The notes: generated by a model not told the origin, from the sequence alone. Shown: positions 8,520 through 16,802, counted from the stretch's first letter. The stretch: 47,385 nt of DNA from Oscillospiraceae bacterium (GCA_015064945.1 SVRF01000009.1:1-47385); one strand, 5' to 3'. Numbers and translations are program-made.

Positions 8520-9236
8520 ATGGCATTGCTTAATTGTGATTTTCATATTCACTCTTGCTTGTCTCCCTGCGGAGACGATGATATGACACCAAATAATATA
8601 GTCAACATGGCCTTGCTTAACGGTCTTGATGTTATTGCTTTGACCGACCATAACACCTGCGGTAACTGTAGGGCAACTATGGAGGTAGGGGCGGAGAACG
8701 GTCTTATTGTCCTTCCGGGGATGGAACTTACCACCTCTGAAGAAATACACGTAACCGTTATTTTTCCTGACATAGAAAAAGCGGAATCTTTTGGCAACTA
8801 TGTTGCTACTATGCGTATGCCTGTGAAAAACAGGGTGGATATCTACGGCAATCAGTTTATCATGGATAGGGAAGACAAGGTTGTGGGCGAAGAAGAAGAT
8901 TTACTAATTCTCGCAACGGGAATAGGTTTGTATGAAGTTGCGAGTTTGGCGAAAACATATGAAGGCGTTGCTACGTTAGCCCATATTGACAGGCACTCCA
9001 ATGGGGTTTTGGGTGTGCTTGGTAATATTGATGAGGATATGGGCTTTTTCAAGGCAGAGGTAACACCCAATGCTTCGGAAGAGGAGTATAAAAAACGCTT
9101 TCCGTTTTTAAACTTTGTAAAAAGCTCCGACGCTCACGATTTGTTGACTATTGCAGAGGCGTGGAAGTGCTCAGTCATCAATGTTAAGGAACGTAGCTGT
9201 AAAGCTGTCTTTGATTATCTTAATGAATATAATTAA
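8520..9236 (+). CDS. PHP-domain metal-dependent phosphoesterase
   Basis: 238 residues. The PHP-domain motifs are in order: FHIHSCLSPCGD near the N-terminus, IALTDHNTCGN, LPGMELTTSEE, ATLAHIDRHS and KSSDAHD, providing the His/Asp/Glu metal ligands. PHP proteins hydrolyse phosphoesters, such as nucleotide phosphates or histidinol phosphate. This stand-alone type is often placed next to hydrogenase genes without a known substrate. It is translationally coupled to the preceding gene and is the last gene of the first hydrogenase-locus transcript. A new promoter begins 68 bases downstream. Removal of a nucleotide signal sensed by the DRTGG or ATPase proteins is one possibility (inference). Confidence 0.9.
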   Translation: MALLNCDFHIHSCLSPCGDDDMTPNNIVNMALLNGLDVIALTDHNTCGNCRATMEVGAENGLIVLPGMELTTSEEIHVTVIFPDIEKAESFGNYVATMRMPVKNRVDIYGNQFIMDREDKVVGEEEDLLILATGIGLYEVASLAKTYEGVATLAHIDRHSNGVLGVLGNIDEDMGFFKAEVTPNASEEEYKKRFPFLNFVKSSDAHDLLTIAEAWKCSVINVKERSCKAVFDYLNEYN

Positions 9237-9303
9237 TTCAAATCGTTAGAAAAAAACACCTGTTATTTGCGCGAAAAATGTAAAAAATAGTTGTATTTGA
9301 ATA

Positions 9304-9332
9304 TTGACGATAGCGCATATATATGGTATAAT
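9304..9332 (+). promoter_or_regulatory. Strong sigma-A-like promoter for hydC-hydB-hydA
   Basis: TTGACG (9304-9309), 17-base spacer, TATAAT (9327-9332), followed by an approximately 50-base leader and TAAGGAGG at 9371. It makes the structural hydrogenase genes independently expressible from the sensory-like genes upstream. Confidence 0.85.
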
Positions 9333-9389
9333 AAATCGGTTAGAAAAAAGCAAATTCAATATAAACGCTTTAAGGAGGTTTTAACACCA

Positions 9390-9881
9390 ATGAAGAACAA
9401 GCTCGAGACATTGCCCTTCAAGGGTACACCTGAGCAGAAAGAACAGCTTTGCGCAGTAATTAAAGAGTACAAAGATGTTCCCGGCGCACTTGTTCAAGTG
9501 CTTAAAAAGGCACAAGAGATTTACGGATATCTGCCTCTTGAGGTTCAGATTGATGTAGCTGAAGGTCTTGACGTGCCGTTGGAAGAGGTTTATGGCGTTG
9601 TAACGTTCTATTCCTTCTTCTCTATCAATCCCAAGGGCGATTACAAAATATCTGTATGCCTTGGTACCGCTTGCTACGTTAAAGGCGCAGGCGATCTGTA
9701 CGACGCACTTCAGAAGAAGTTGGGTATCTCCGGCGGCGGCTGCACTCCCGACGGTAAATTCTCATTGGAAGCTTGTCGTTGCGTAGGTGCTTGCGGTTTG
9801 GCTCCCGTTATCACAATTAATGATGACGTTTACGGCAGACTTGTCGTTAAGGATTTGGACGATATTCTTGCTAAGTATTAA
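9390..9881 (+). CDS. hydC: Hydrogenase subunit C, NuoE-like [2Fe-2S] protein
   Basis: 163 residues. The start is ATG 9390, 9 bases after TAAGGAGG; upstream in-frame starts lie in the promoter. It has the NuoE thioredoxin-like fold: an N-terminal helical part (YKDVPGALVQVLKKAQEIYGYLP), then the [2Fe-2S] ligands in CLGTACYVKG (C-x4-C) and CRCVGACGLAP (second pair C-x3-C). The length is usual for the family. In HydABC complexes this subunit sits beside the flavin subunit and belongs to the electron-bifurcating or NAD-linked [FeFe]-hydrogenase. Genes for the other two subunits follow in the same transcript. Confidence 0.93.
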   Translation: MKNKLETLPFKGTPEQKEQLCAVIKEYKDVPGALVQVLKKAQEIYGYLPLEVQIDVAEGLDVPLEEVYGVVTFYSFFSINPKGDYKISVCLGTACYVKGAGDLYDALQKKLGISGGGCTPDGKFSLEACRCVGACGLAPVITINDDVYGRLVVKDLDDILAKY

Positions 9882-9884
9882 GCT

Positions 9885-10421
9885 ATGCACGAACTTTCTT
9901 TGAATGTTTTAGATGTTGCACAAAATTCTGTTTCTGCAGGAGCAAAGCTGATAGAGATATCGGTGCGTGAAAATACCTCTGACGCTTCTATGGTTATTTC
10001 CATAAGGGACGATGGCTGCGGTATGAGTGAAACTACTGTAAGAAATGTTTGTGATCCGTTTTACACTACCAGAACTACACGTAAGGTAGGTTTGGGACTG
10101 CCGTTTTTTAAACAAACCGCAGAGCAAACCGGTGGTAGCTTTTTAATAGAGTCTAAGGTAGGGAAAGGGACGTTGGTTCGTGCTGAGTACAAAACCGATA
10201 GTATTGACTGTATGCCTTTGGGCGATATATGCTCTACTATTGCCTGTCTTGTAACTCTTAATCCTCATATAGATTTTCGTTTTGTTTCCGAAAAAGATGG
10301 TAACGAATTTGTCTTTACAACTATGGAGATAAAGCAGATATTGGGTGAGGATATATCTCTTGGCGAACCTGAGGTTGCAGCATTTATCGAGGACTATCTC
10401 AAAGAAAATGCAAATCATTAA
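9885..10421 (+). CDS. GHKL ATPase lacking a histidine-kinase phosphoacceptor domain
   Basis: 178 residues beginning 3 bases after hydC, with no clear ribosome site of its own, so it probably depends on translational coupling. It has a complete histidine-kinase-like ATP pocket: N box LDVAQNSVSAGAK, G1 IRDDGCGMS, F box DPFYTT, G2 VGLGLPFFKQTAEQTGG, and a GKGT end. It has no H-box helix, transmembrane segment or PAS domain. About 60 extra residues follow the ATPase fold (DICSTIACLVTLNP onward) and resemble nothing I can name. Its position between HydC and the ferredoxin/HydB genes implies a hydrogenase-linked function, perhaps regulatory or assembly-related. That is inference. Confidence 0.85.
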   Translation: MHELSLNVLDVAQNSVSAGAKLIEISVRENTSDASMVISIRDDGCGMSETTVRNVCDPFYTTRTTRKVGLGLPFFKQTAEQTGGSFLIESKVGKGTLVRAEYKTDSIDCMPLGDICSTIACLVTLNPHIDFRFVSEKDGNEFVFTTMEIKQILGEDISLGEPEVAAFIEDYLKENANH

Positions 10422-10446
10422 ACAATTACTGAAAGGATTACTAATA

Positions 10447-10818
10447 ATGAAAAGCTTGGAAGAACTTAAGGCTCTTAAAGCCAAGATGCAAGAAAAAATG
10501 GGTATAAGAAACGACGATTCCGCTACTACCAGAGTTGTTATAGGTATGGCTACTTGCGGTATCGCAGCAGGTGCTAAACCCGTTTTGAAGGCTTTTAGCG
10601 ACGAGATTGCAAAGCGTGGGCTTACAAACGTAGCAGTTTCTCAAACCGGTTGTATCGGTATTTGCCAGTACGAACCTGTTGTAGAGGTTTATGTTGGTAA
10701 TGAAGAAAAGGTCACTTACGTTAAGATGACCCCTGAGAAGGTTGCAAAGGTTGTAAGCGATCACATTGTTAACGGCAACGTTGTTACCGAATACACAATC
10801 GGTGAGTCTAAATTATAA
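10447..10818 (+). CDS. Thioredoxin-like [2Fe-2S] ferredoxin-domain protein
   Basis: 123 residues. The start is ATG 10447 after GAAAGGATTA; earlier in-frame codons overlap the ATPase gene. It is homologous in pattern to the N-terminal thioredoxin-like domain of the NuoF/HydB subunit encoded next. Three likely ligand cysteines are visible in MATCGIAAG, QTGC and GICQYEP. The first cysteine of the canonical C-x4-C pair is replaced by Gly (VIGMATC against ICGGTGC in HydB). Proteins of this type often accompany [FeFe]-hydrogenase genes and are presumed electron-transfer subunits. Whether it still binds a [2Fe-2S] cluster is uncertain. Confidence 0.85.
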   Translation: MKSLEELKALKAKMQEKMGIRNDDSATTRVVIGMATCGIAAGAKPVLKAFSDEIAKRGLTNVAVSQTGCIGICQYEPVVEVYVGNEEKVTYVKMTPEKVAKVVSDHIVNGNVVTEYTIGESKL

Positions 10819-10832
10819 GGAGGAGCGAAAGA

Positions 10833-12620
10833 ATGTATCGTTCACATATACTTATCTGCGGCGGTACCGGTTGTACTGCTTCCGGCAGCGGCGCAGTTAT
10901 AGCAGCACTTGAAGAAGAGCTGAAAAAGAATTCTCTTGAAGAAGAGATAAAGATAATCAAAACAGGCTGTTTCGGTCTTTGCGCCGTTGGCCCTATTATG
11001 ATAGTTTATCCTGAAGGTTGCTTCTACTCTGCAGTAAAGCCTGAGGATATGGAAGAGATCGTTAACGAACACCTTATTAAGGGTAGACCTGTTAAGAGAT
11101 TGCTTTATAAGGAAACTGTAGCTGAAGATTCCATAAAATCTCTTAACCACACCGATTTCTATCGCAAACAGAAGAGAGTTGCTCTCCGTAATTGCGGTGT
11201 TATCAACCCTGAAGTTATTGACGAATACATAGCTTATGACGGTTATGCTGCTCTTGGTAAGTGCCTTGACGAGTATACTCCCGAACAGGTTATTGATATC
11301 ATTTTGGCAAGTGGTCTTCGCGGCAGAGGCGGCGCAGGCTTCCCCACAGGTCTTAAGTGGAAATTTGCTGCTGCTAATAAGGCAGACCAGAAATATGTTT
11401 GCTGTAATGCAGACGAAGGCGACCCCGGTGCGTTTATGGACCGTTCCATTTTGGAAGGTGACCCTCATGCAGTGCTTGAAGCAATGGCTATCGCAGGTTA
11501 CGCAATCGGCGCAAGCCAAGGTTATATTTATATAAGAGCTGAATATCCTATTGCTGTTGAAAGACTTGAAATTGCTATAAAACAGGCAAGAGAATATGGC
11601 CTTCTCGGTAAGAATATCTTTGGCAAGGGCTTTGATTTCGATATAGAAATCAGACTTGGCGCAGGTGCATTTGTTTGCGGTGAAGAAACCGCACTTATGA
11701 CATCTATAGAAGGTAAGCGTGGCGAGCCCAGACCTCGTCCTCCTTTCCCTGCACTTAAGGGCCTTTTCCAGAAGCCTACTATTCTCAATAACGTTGAAAC
11801 CTATGCAAACATCGCTCAGATTATCAACAACGGTCCCGAATGGTTTGCATCTATGGGTACTGAAAAGAGCAAGGGTACCAAGGTATTTGCTCTTGGTGGT
11901 AAGATCAACAATACAGGTCTTGTAGAAGTTCCCATCGGTACTCCTCTCCGTACAGTTATTGAAGAAATCGGCGGCGGTATACCCAACGGTAAAAAGTTTA
12001 AGGCAGCTCAGACCGGCGGTCCTTCCGGCGGTTGTATCCCTGCAGAGTATCTTGATGTTCCGATCGATTACGAAAGTCTTATAGAACTTGGCGCGATGAT
12101 GGGTTCCGGTGGTCTTATCGTTATGGATGAAGACAACTGTATGGTTGACATTGCAAAATTCTTCCTCGAATTCACAGTTGACGAATCTTGCGGTAAGTGT
12201 ACTCCTTGCCGTATCGGTACAAAGCGTCTTTATGAAATGCTTGAAAAGATTACTTCCGGCAACGGCACCCTTGAAGATTTGGACGAGATGGAAAAGCTTT
12301 GCTACTACATCAAGAACAACTCTCTCTGCGGTCTCGGTCAGACGGCTCCCAACCCTGTGCTTTCCACTCTTCGTCATTTCCGCGACGAGTATATTGCACA
12401 CGTTGTTGATAAGAAGTGCCCCTCCGGCGTATGTAAGGATCTTCTTTCCTTCTTCATTATTGAAGATAAGTGTAAGGGTTGTACCGCCTGTGCAAGAAAG
12501 TGCCCTGTTGGTGCTATTTCCGGTGCAGTTAAGCAGCCTCACGTTATAGATACCGCTAAGTGTATCAAGTGCGGCGCTTGTATCGAAACTTGTAAGTTTG
12601 GCGCAATAATTAAGAAATAG
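10833..12620 (+). CDS. hydB: Hydrogenase subunit B, NuoF-like NAD(H)/FMN subunit
   Basis: 595 residues after AAGGAGG. Domain order: a thioredoxin-like [2Fe-2S] N-terminus (ICGGTGCTASG; later GCFGLCAVGP); the FMN/NADH fold with GLRGRGGAGFPTGLKW near residue 160 and NADEGDPGAFMD; an SLBB-like linker; the N3-type 4Fe-4S site C453-C456-C459...C499 (ESCGKCTPCRIGT); and a C-terminal two-cluster ferredoxin (C547-C550-C553-C557 and C577-C580-C583-C587). This is the standard layout of HydB from trimeric, electron-bifurcating [FeFe]-hydrogenases, where it handles NAD(H). Codon use is strongly biased (GGT, CTT, AAG), as in hydA and the PFOR gene, suggesting high expression. HydA starts 14 bases downstream. 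Confidence 0.96.
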   Translation: MYRSHILICGGTGCTASGSGAVIAALEEELKKNSLEEEIKIIKTGCFGLCAVGPIMIVYPEGCFYSAVKPEDMEEIVNEHLIKGRPVKRLLYKETVAEDSIKSLNHTDFYRKQKRVALRNCGVINPEVIDEYIAYDGYAALGKCLDEYTPEQVIDIILASGLRGRGGAGFPTGLKWKFAAANKADQKYVCCNADEGDPGAFMDRSILEGDPHAVLEAMAIAGYAIGASQGYIYIRAEYPIAVERLEIAIKQAREYGLLGKNIFGKGFDFDIEIRLGAGAFVCGEETALMTSIEGKRGEPRPRPPFPALKGLFQKPTILNNVETYANIAQIINNGPEWFASMGTEKSKGTKVFALGGKINNTGLVEVPIGTPLRTVIEEIGGGIPNGKKFKAAQTGGPSGGCIPAEYLDVPIDYESLIELGAMMGSGGLIVMDEDNCMVDIAKFFLEFTVDESCGKCTPCRIGTKRLYEMLEKITSGNGTLEDLDEMEKLCYYIKNNSLCGLGQTAPNPVLSTLRHFRDEYIAHVVDKKCPSGVCKDLLSFFIIEDKCKGCTACARKCPVGAISGAVKQPHVIDTAKCIKCGACIETCKFGAIIKK

Positions 12621-12634
12621 GAGGATACGGATAA

Positions 12635-14389
12635 ATGGAAATGAAAAATTTAATCATTAACGGTAAAGAATATTCCGTTCCCAACGATATGACCATTCTT
12701 GAAGCATGCCGTACAGTTGGTGTTTATATACCCACTCTCTGCTGGCTTAAGGATGTCAACGAAATCGGCGCATGCCGTATCTGTGTTGTAGAAGTTAAGG
12801 GCGCAAGATCTCTTGTTGCTTCCTGTGTTTATCCTGTAGCTGATTTAAGACCCGGCTCTGAGATATTCACAAACTCTCCCGCTGTTATTGAAGCAAGAAA
12901 GACTACTCTTGAGCTTATACTCTCCACTCATGACAAAAAGTGTTTGTCTTGTGTTCGCTCCGGCAACTGTGAGCTTCAGACCCTTTGTAACGAATACGGT
13001 ATAGAAAATGAAGGCAGATTTGACGGTGCTGTTGAAGCATACGACATCGATACTTCCGCTACTCATATGATAAGAAACAACAACAAGTGCATCCTTTGCC
13101 GTCGTTGTTCTGCAGTTTGCTCTAAGATTCAGTCTGTCGCTGTAATCGGTGCAAACGAAAGAGGTTTCAAGACTCACATTGGTTGTGCGTTCGAGGCAGA
13201 TCTCGGTGATGTTGCCTGCGTTTCTTGCGGTCAGTGTATTAACGTTTGTCCTACAGGTGCACTTACAGAAAGAGATGATACTGATAAGGTGTTTGCTGCT
13301 CTCAGCGATCCTTCCAAGCACGTAATCGTTCAGACCGCTCCTTCCGTAAGAGTTGGTCTTGGCGAAGAATTCGGTCTTCCCATTGGTACTATTGTTACAG
13401 GTAAGATGGTCTCTGCTTTGAAGCGTCTTGGTTTTGACGGTGTGTTTGACACCAACTTTACCGCCGACCTTACAATAATGGAAGAAGCCACAGAATTCCT
13501 TGACAGATACACCAAAAAGGAAAATCTTCCTCTCATCACCTCTTGCTCTCCCGGTTGGATTAAGTATTGCGAACATTATCATCCTGATATGATTCCCAAC
13601 CTTTCCAGCTGTAAGTCTCCTCAGGGCATGTTTGGTGCTGTTGCTAAGACTTATTATGCGGAAAAGATGGGTCTTGATCCTAAAGATATCTTCGTAGTTA
13701 GCGTTATGCCTTGTACCGCTAAGAAGTTCGAAGCTGAACGTGTTGATCACAGCGCTGTTAAGGGTATTCCTGATATCGACGTTGCTATCACCACAAGAGA
13801 GCTTGCACGCATGATTAAGAAGTGCGGTATTATGTTCAACATGCTTCCTGATGAAGAGTTTGATAAGCCCTTCGGTCTTGGCAGTGGTGCAGGTACAATA
13901 TTCGGTGCTACCGGCGGCGTTATGGAAGCAGCTCTCAGAACTGCTGCTATTAAGCTTCTCGGCGTAGAACTTCCCGATGTTGAACTTAAGGAAGTAAGAG
14001 GTATTGAAGGTATCAAGGAAGCTACCTATAATTTGGCAGGTAACGAGATCAAGGTTGCTGTAGCAAGCGGTCTCGCTAACGCAAAGGCTCTTCTTGACGC
14101 AGTTAAGAGCGGCGAAAAGCGTTACGACTTTATTGAGATCATGGCTTGTCCCGGCGGCTGTGTAAACGGTGGCGGTCAGCCCATCCAGCCTGCGTCTGTG
14201 CGTAACTTCGTTGATCTTAGAGCTGTTCGCGGCGCTGCGCTTTATGAAGATGACAGGCAGCTCCCCGTTAGACTTTCTCACGAAAATGAAGACGTAAAGG
14301 CTGTTTACGATGAATACTTTAAGGAGCCCGGTAGCCATCGTGCGCATGAAGTGCTTCACACAGGCTATATAGCACGTCCTAAGTATTAA
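12635..14389 (+). CDS. hydA: [FeFe]-hydrogenase catalytic subunit HydA
   Basis: 584 residues after GGAGGA. The N-terminal [2Fe-2S] has C36, C47, C50 and C64. The His-Cys 4Fe-4S site has H99, C103, C106 and C112. Two ferredoxin clusters follow (C152-C155-C158-C162 and C195-C198-C201-C205). The H-cluster domain has L1 TSCSPGW (C304, S305), L2 MPCTAKKFE (C360) and L3 MACPGGCVNGGGQP (C505, C509), and the end matches the small-subunit domain (SHRAHEVLH). It reduces protons or oxidises hydrogen. With HydB and HydC it would couple NADH and reduced ferredoxin to hydrogen. L1 has Ser where the C. pasteurianum enzyme has the second Cys of TSCCP, and an extra Cys occurs in NLSSCKSP (C326). The maturases HydE, HydF and HydG are not in this window. 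Confidence 0.96.
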   Translation: MEMKNLIINGKEYSVPNDMTILEACRTVGVYIPTLCWLKDVNEIGACRICVVEVKGARSLVASCVYPVADLRPGSEIFTNSPAVIEARKTTLELILSTHDKKCLSCVRSGNCELQTLCNEYGIENEGRFDGAVEAYDIDTSATHMIRNNNKCILCRRCSAVCSKIQSVAVIGANERGFKTHIGCAFEADLGDVACVSCGQCINVCPTGALTERDDTDKVFAALSDPSKHVIVQTAPSVRVGLGEEFGLPIGTIVTGKMVSALKRLGFDGVFDTNFTADLTIMEEATEFLDRYTKKENLPLITSCSPGWIKYCEHYHPDMIPNLSSCKSPQGMFGAVAKTYYAEKMGLDPKDIFVVSVMPCTAKKFEAERVDHSAVKGIPDIDVAITTRELARMIKKCGIMFNMLPDEEFDKPFGLGSGAGTIFGATGGVMEAALRTAAIKLLGVELPDVELKEVRGIEGIKEATYNLAGNEIKVAVASGLANAKALLDAVKSGEKRYDFIEIMACPGGCVNGGGQPIQPASVRNFVDLRAVRGAALYEDDRQLPVRLSHENEDVKAVYDEYFKEPGSHRAHEVLHTGYIARPKY

Positions 14390-14409
14390 TAAGTTTTACA
14401 AACTTTATT

Positions 14410-14435
14410 GCGGCGGCAGATTTTTCTGCCGCCGC
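14410..14435 (+). terminator. Hairpin after hydA, probable transcript end
   Basis: A perfect 11-base-pair stem, GCGGCGGCAGA / TCTGCCGCCGC, with a TTTT loop, 20 bases after the hydA stop. The tail is ATAAAAAATAAAAAA rather than a T-run, so it is not a textbook intrinsic terminator. It may end or protect the mRNA. Confidence 0.55.
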
Positions 14436-14521
14436 ATAAAAAATAAAAAAATTAATTTAAGAGTATTTGAATTTGTTTTTTTGTTTTTTAAAAATTACTT
14501 GACTATAGGGAGAATATGCTT

Positions 14522-15592
14522 ATGGCAAAGAGAGAAATAAAAAGAATAGGTGTTCTTACATCAGGAGGAGATGCGCCCGGTATGAATGCCGCGGTGCGTG
14601 CAGTAACAAGAACAGCCCTTGCCAATAACATAGAAGTTATCGGTATTTTGAACGGTTATCAAGGTCTTCTTGACGATAATATGATCTCCTTGTCACAGCG
14701 TGATGTTTCTTACATTATAAATCGCGGCGGTACTATGCTTTACACTGCACGTTGTGAAGCTTTTATGACTAGTGAAGGTGTAAGGAAAGCAGCTGATATG
14801 TGCCGTTCCAAGAATATAGACGGCGTCGTTGCTATCGGTGGTGATGGCACTTTCAGAGGCGCACATGCGTTGTCCGAAGAGGGGATAGCATGTGTTGGCG
14901 TTCCCGGTACAATTGATAATGATATTGCTGCCACCGATATGACTATTGGTTTCGATACGGCTATGAATACGGTTGTAGATCTGATAGACAAAATCCGTGA
15001 TACAGGCGAAAGTCATTCCCGTTGTAACGTTATTGAAGTAATGGGTAGGGAAGCAGGCGACATCGCTTTGCAAACTGCCTTGTCTGTTGGTGCTGTTGCG
15101 GCAATAGTTAAAGAACACCCCTGCGACTTAGATGCTTTAATTTCAAAAATGAAAGTAGCACGTAAAAACGGTAAGCGCAATTTTATAATTATAATTTGCG
15201 AAGGCATGGGTAAAGACTACGGCCCCAATTTAGTTGCTCGCATCGAAAAAGACACGGGCATAGAAACAAGACTTTCCATATTGGGTTATATTCAACGTGG
15301 CGGTTCTCCTACGCTTCGTGACAGGGTGTTGGCGACGCAAATGGGCGCGGCGGCAGTCAACAGTCTTCTTATGGGCGACACTAACGACATTATTTGTGCC
15401 CGTGGTAACGATATTGTTTCTGTTGAGATGTCTTATTCCGTAACTTTGGATAACCTTTATAAAGGAAAATTAAGTTGCGAAGAAGTAAAGAAAATCCCTC
15501 CCAGTGTTTTATTTGAAATGAACAAGCATATTGCTTCCAAGAAAGGGTATAAGGAATATATCAGCCATTTGATTGAATTTGTAAGTCTTTAA
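14522..15592 (+). CDS. pfkA: ATP-dependent 6-phosphofructokinase
   Basis: 356 residues; phosphorylates fructose-6-phosphate in glycolysis. ATG 14522 is preferred over ATG 14516 because it lies 9 rather than 3 bases after AGGGAG. Motifs: TSGGDAPGMNAAVRA (residues 14-27), IGGDGTFRGA (105-114), and the catalytic PGTIDND (128-134). Gly109 and Gly129 are the residues typical of ATP-dependent enzymes, whereas pyrophosphate-dependent enzymes have Asp and Lys at these positions. VMGREAGD and GYIQRGGSPT complete the substrate site. It is somewhat longer than the 320-residue E. coli-type enzymes. It stands alone between a hairpin and a terminator. No convincing promoter was recognised in the AT-rich gap upstream. 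Confidence 0.95.
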   Translation: MAKREIKRIGVLTSGGDAPGMNAAVRAVTRTALANNIEVIGILNGYQGLLDDNMISLSQRDVSYIINRGGTMLYTARCEAFMTSEGVRKAADMCRSKNIDGVVAIGGDGTFRGAHALSEEGIACVGVPGTIDNDIAATDMTIGFDTAMNTVVDLIDKIRDTGESHSRCNVIEVMGREAGDIALQTALSVGAVAAIVKEHPCDLDALISKMKVARKNGKRNFIIIICEGMGKDYGPNLVARIEKDTGIETRLSILGYIQRGGSPTLRDRVLATQMGAAAVNSLLMGDTNDIICARGNDIVSVEMSYSVTLDNLYKGKLSCEEVKKIPPSVLFEMNKHIASKKGYKEYISHLIEFVSL

Positions 15593-15596
15593 TTTT

Positions 15597-15636
15597 AAAG
15601 GTGCTGTATCATAATGATGCAGCACCTTTTGTAATT
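15597..15636. terminator. Bidirectional terminator between pfkA and the histidine kinase gene
   Basis: Stem AAAGGTGCTG / CAGCACCTTT around ATCATAATGATG-type loop sequence, with TTTTGTAATTTT on the plus side and an AAAATT-rich flank on the other. It sits between two convergent genes whose stops are 47 bases apart. Confidence 0.88.
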
Positions 15637-15638
15637 TT

Positions 15639-16802
15639 CTAATTCTGTTTTATTAATTTAAATTTTGTGAAAAAATAAGTTCCGCTGTTGTCGCTTACAA
15701 CACCGATTTTAGTCGAATGTGCTTCAGCAATTCTCTTAGCAATTGACAGCCCTAATCCGGAACCTGTATTTGTGTTTCTTGCTTTATCTACTCTGTAGAA
15801 ACGCTCAAATATCCTGTGCAGTTCATTTGATGGAATAGGTGTGCCTGTGTTATAGAACACCAAGATCGCTTTGTCTTGATCTGATTTTAAGCTCACATTT
15901 ATCTTTGCACCGTCATCGGAGTGTTTACCCGCGTTATCAAGAAAGATTTTAATAAACTGCTTTAACTGGTTGGAGTTTCCATTTATAAAAATGTTATCTT
16001 CAGTGGAATATTCGAAGCTTTTTCCGGTTTCAAAAAAAAGCACCTCGTAATTCAAACATACCGAAACAACAAGTTCAGACAAATTCAGCGGCTCCATAAT
16101 CTGTTTCGAACGCTTGGCGTCGGTCCCTGCAAGGCTTAGCATATCGCTTACAAGAAAAGACATATCCTCAGCCGAAGTTTTTATTCCGCTAAGCCAATTA
16201 CGCTTATCTTCGCTTAATTCGTCTGATAAAAGAATATCCGACGAAGCCAAAATGGCCGTAATCGGTGTCTTTAACTCGTGCGAGGCATCTGCTATCAGTT
16301 GCTTCTGCTTTTTTATGGATTCTGACACTGGTTTTGTTGTTAAATATGCCAAAAATATAGATATGACCAAAAAGGCAAATGCACAACACGAAATTATTAC
16401 TGTTGAGAATCGTGTCATGTTGGTAAGTGTATCAAGTTCTTCCGAAATGCTTGTAAAAGCAATTAAGATGCCGCTTCGCACCTTGATTTTCATAAAACGA
16501 AGTTGCTTCGCTTTTATATCACCAATATCATTATCGCATTTTAATGCTGTCTCGACAAGTTCGTTTGCATCTACTCTTTCACGACCTTGCTCTTGTTGTA
16601 TACCGGAAAGATCCTTGATGATCAGAAAAGTTCTGTAGTCTCCCGTTTTTCCGGTGCGCAAAGCAGTTTCAAGCGTAGCAACGCTTTGGTCGTACATTGT
16701 AGATTTTATAATAGAATAATTGCTATAAAATGCCACTAACATAATGGACATAACAATTATCATTGTAATAACTACAAATTTACACCTTAGCCTGGCAATC
16801 AA
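15639..16802 (-). CDS. Two-component sensor histidine kinase
   Basis: 387 residues, membrane-bound. The TTG start overlaps the stop of the response regulator gene (TTGA), so the two are coupled. Transmembrane segments lie at about 9-27 and 133-154, enclosing an extracellular sensor of about 105 residues that matches no family I recognise. The cytoplasmic part starts right after the second membrane segment with little or no HAMP. H-box ASHELKTPI has phosphoacceptor H175. N box IFLDNAGKH, G1 FYNTGTPIP, F box IFERFYRVD and G2 GSGLGLSIAK are all present. It signals to the OmpR-type regulator encoded immediately upstream. The stimulus is unknown; the adjacent envelope-protein genes suggest an envelope or nutrient signal (inference). 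Confidence 0.93.
   Translation of the reverse strand: MIARLRCKFVVITMIIVMSIMLVAFYSNYSIIKSTMYDQSVATLETALRTGKTGDYRTFLIIKDLSGIQQEQGRERVDANELVETALKCDNDIGDIKAKQLRFMKIKVRSGILIAFTSISEELDTLTNMTRFSTVIISCCAFAFLVISIFLAYLTTKPVSESIKKQKQLIADASHELKTPITAILASSDILLSDELSEDKRNWLSGIKTSAEDMSFLVSDMLSLAGTDAKRSKQIMEPLNLSELVVSVCLNYEVLFFETGKSFEYSTEDNIFINGNSNQLKQFIKIFLDNAGKHSDDGAKINVSLKSDQDKAILVFYNTGTPIPSNELHRIFERFYRVDKARNTNTGSGLGLSIAKRIAEAHSTKIGVVSDNSGTYFFTKFKLIKQN

Noticed and set aside
10842-12542. Long open frame on the minus strand opposite hydB
   Set aside because: Mirror of a codon-biased gene. The translation is Asn/Cys/Thr-rich with no family pattern, and hydB is certain on the plus strand. The same applies to minus-strand frames opposite hydA (12845-14359) and PFOR (24188-26053).
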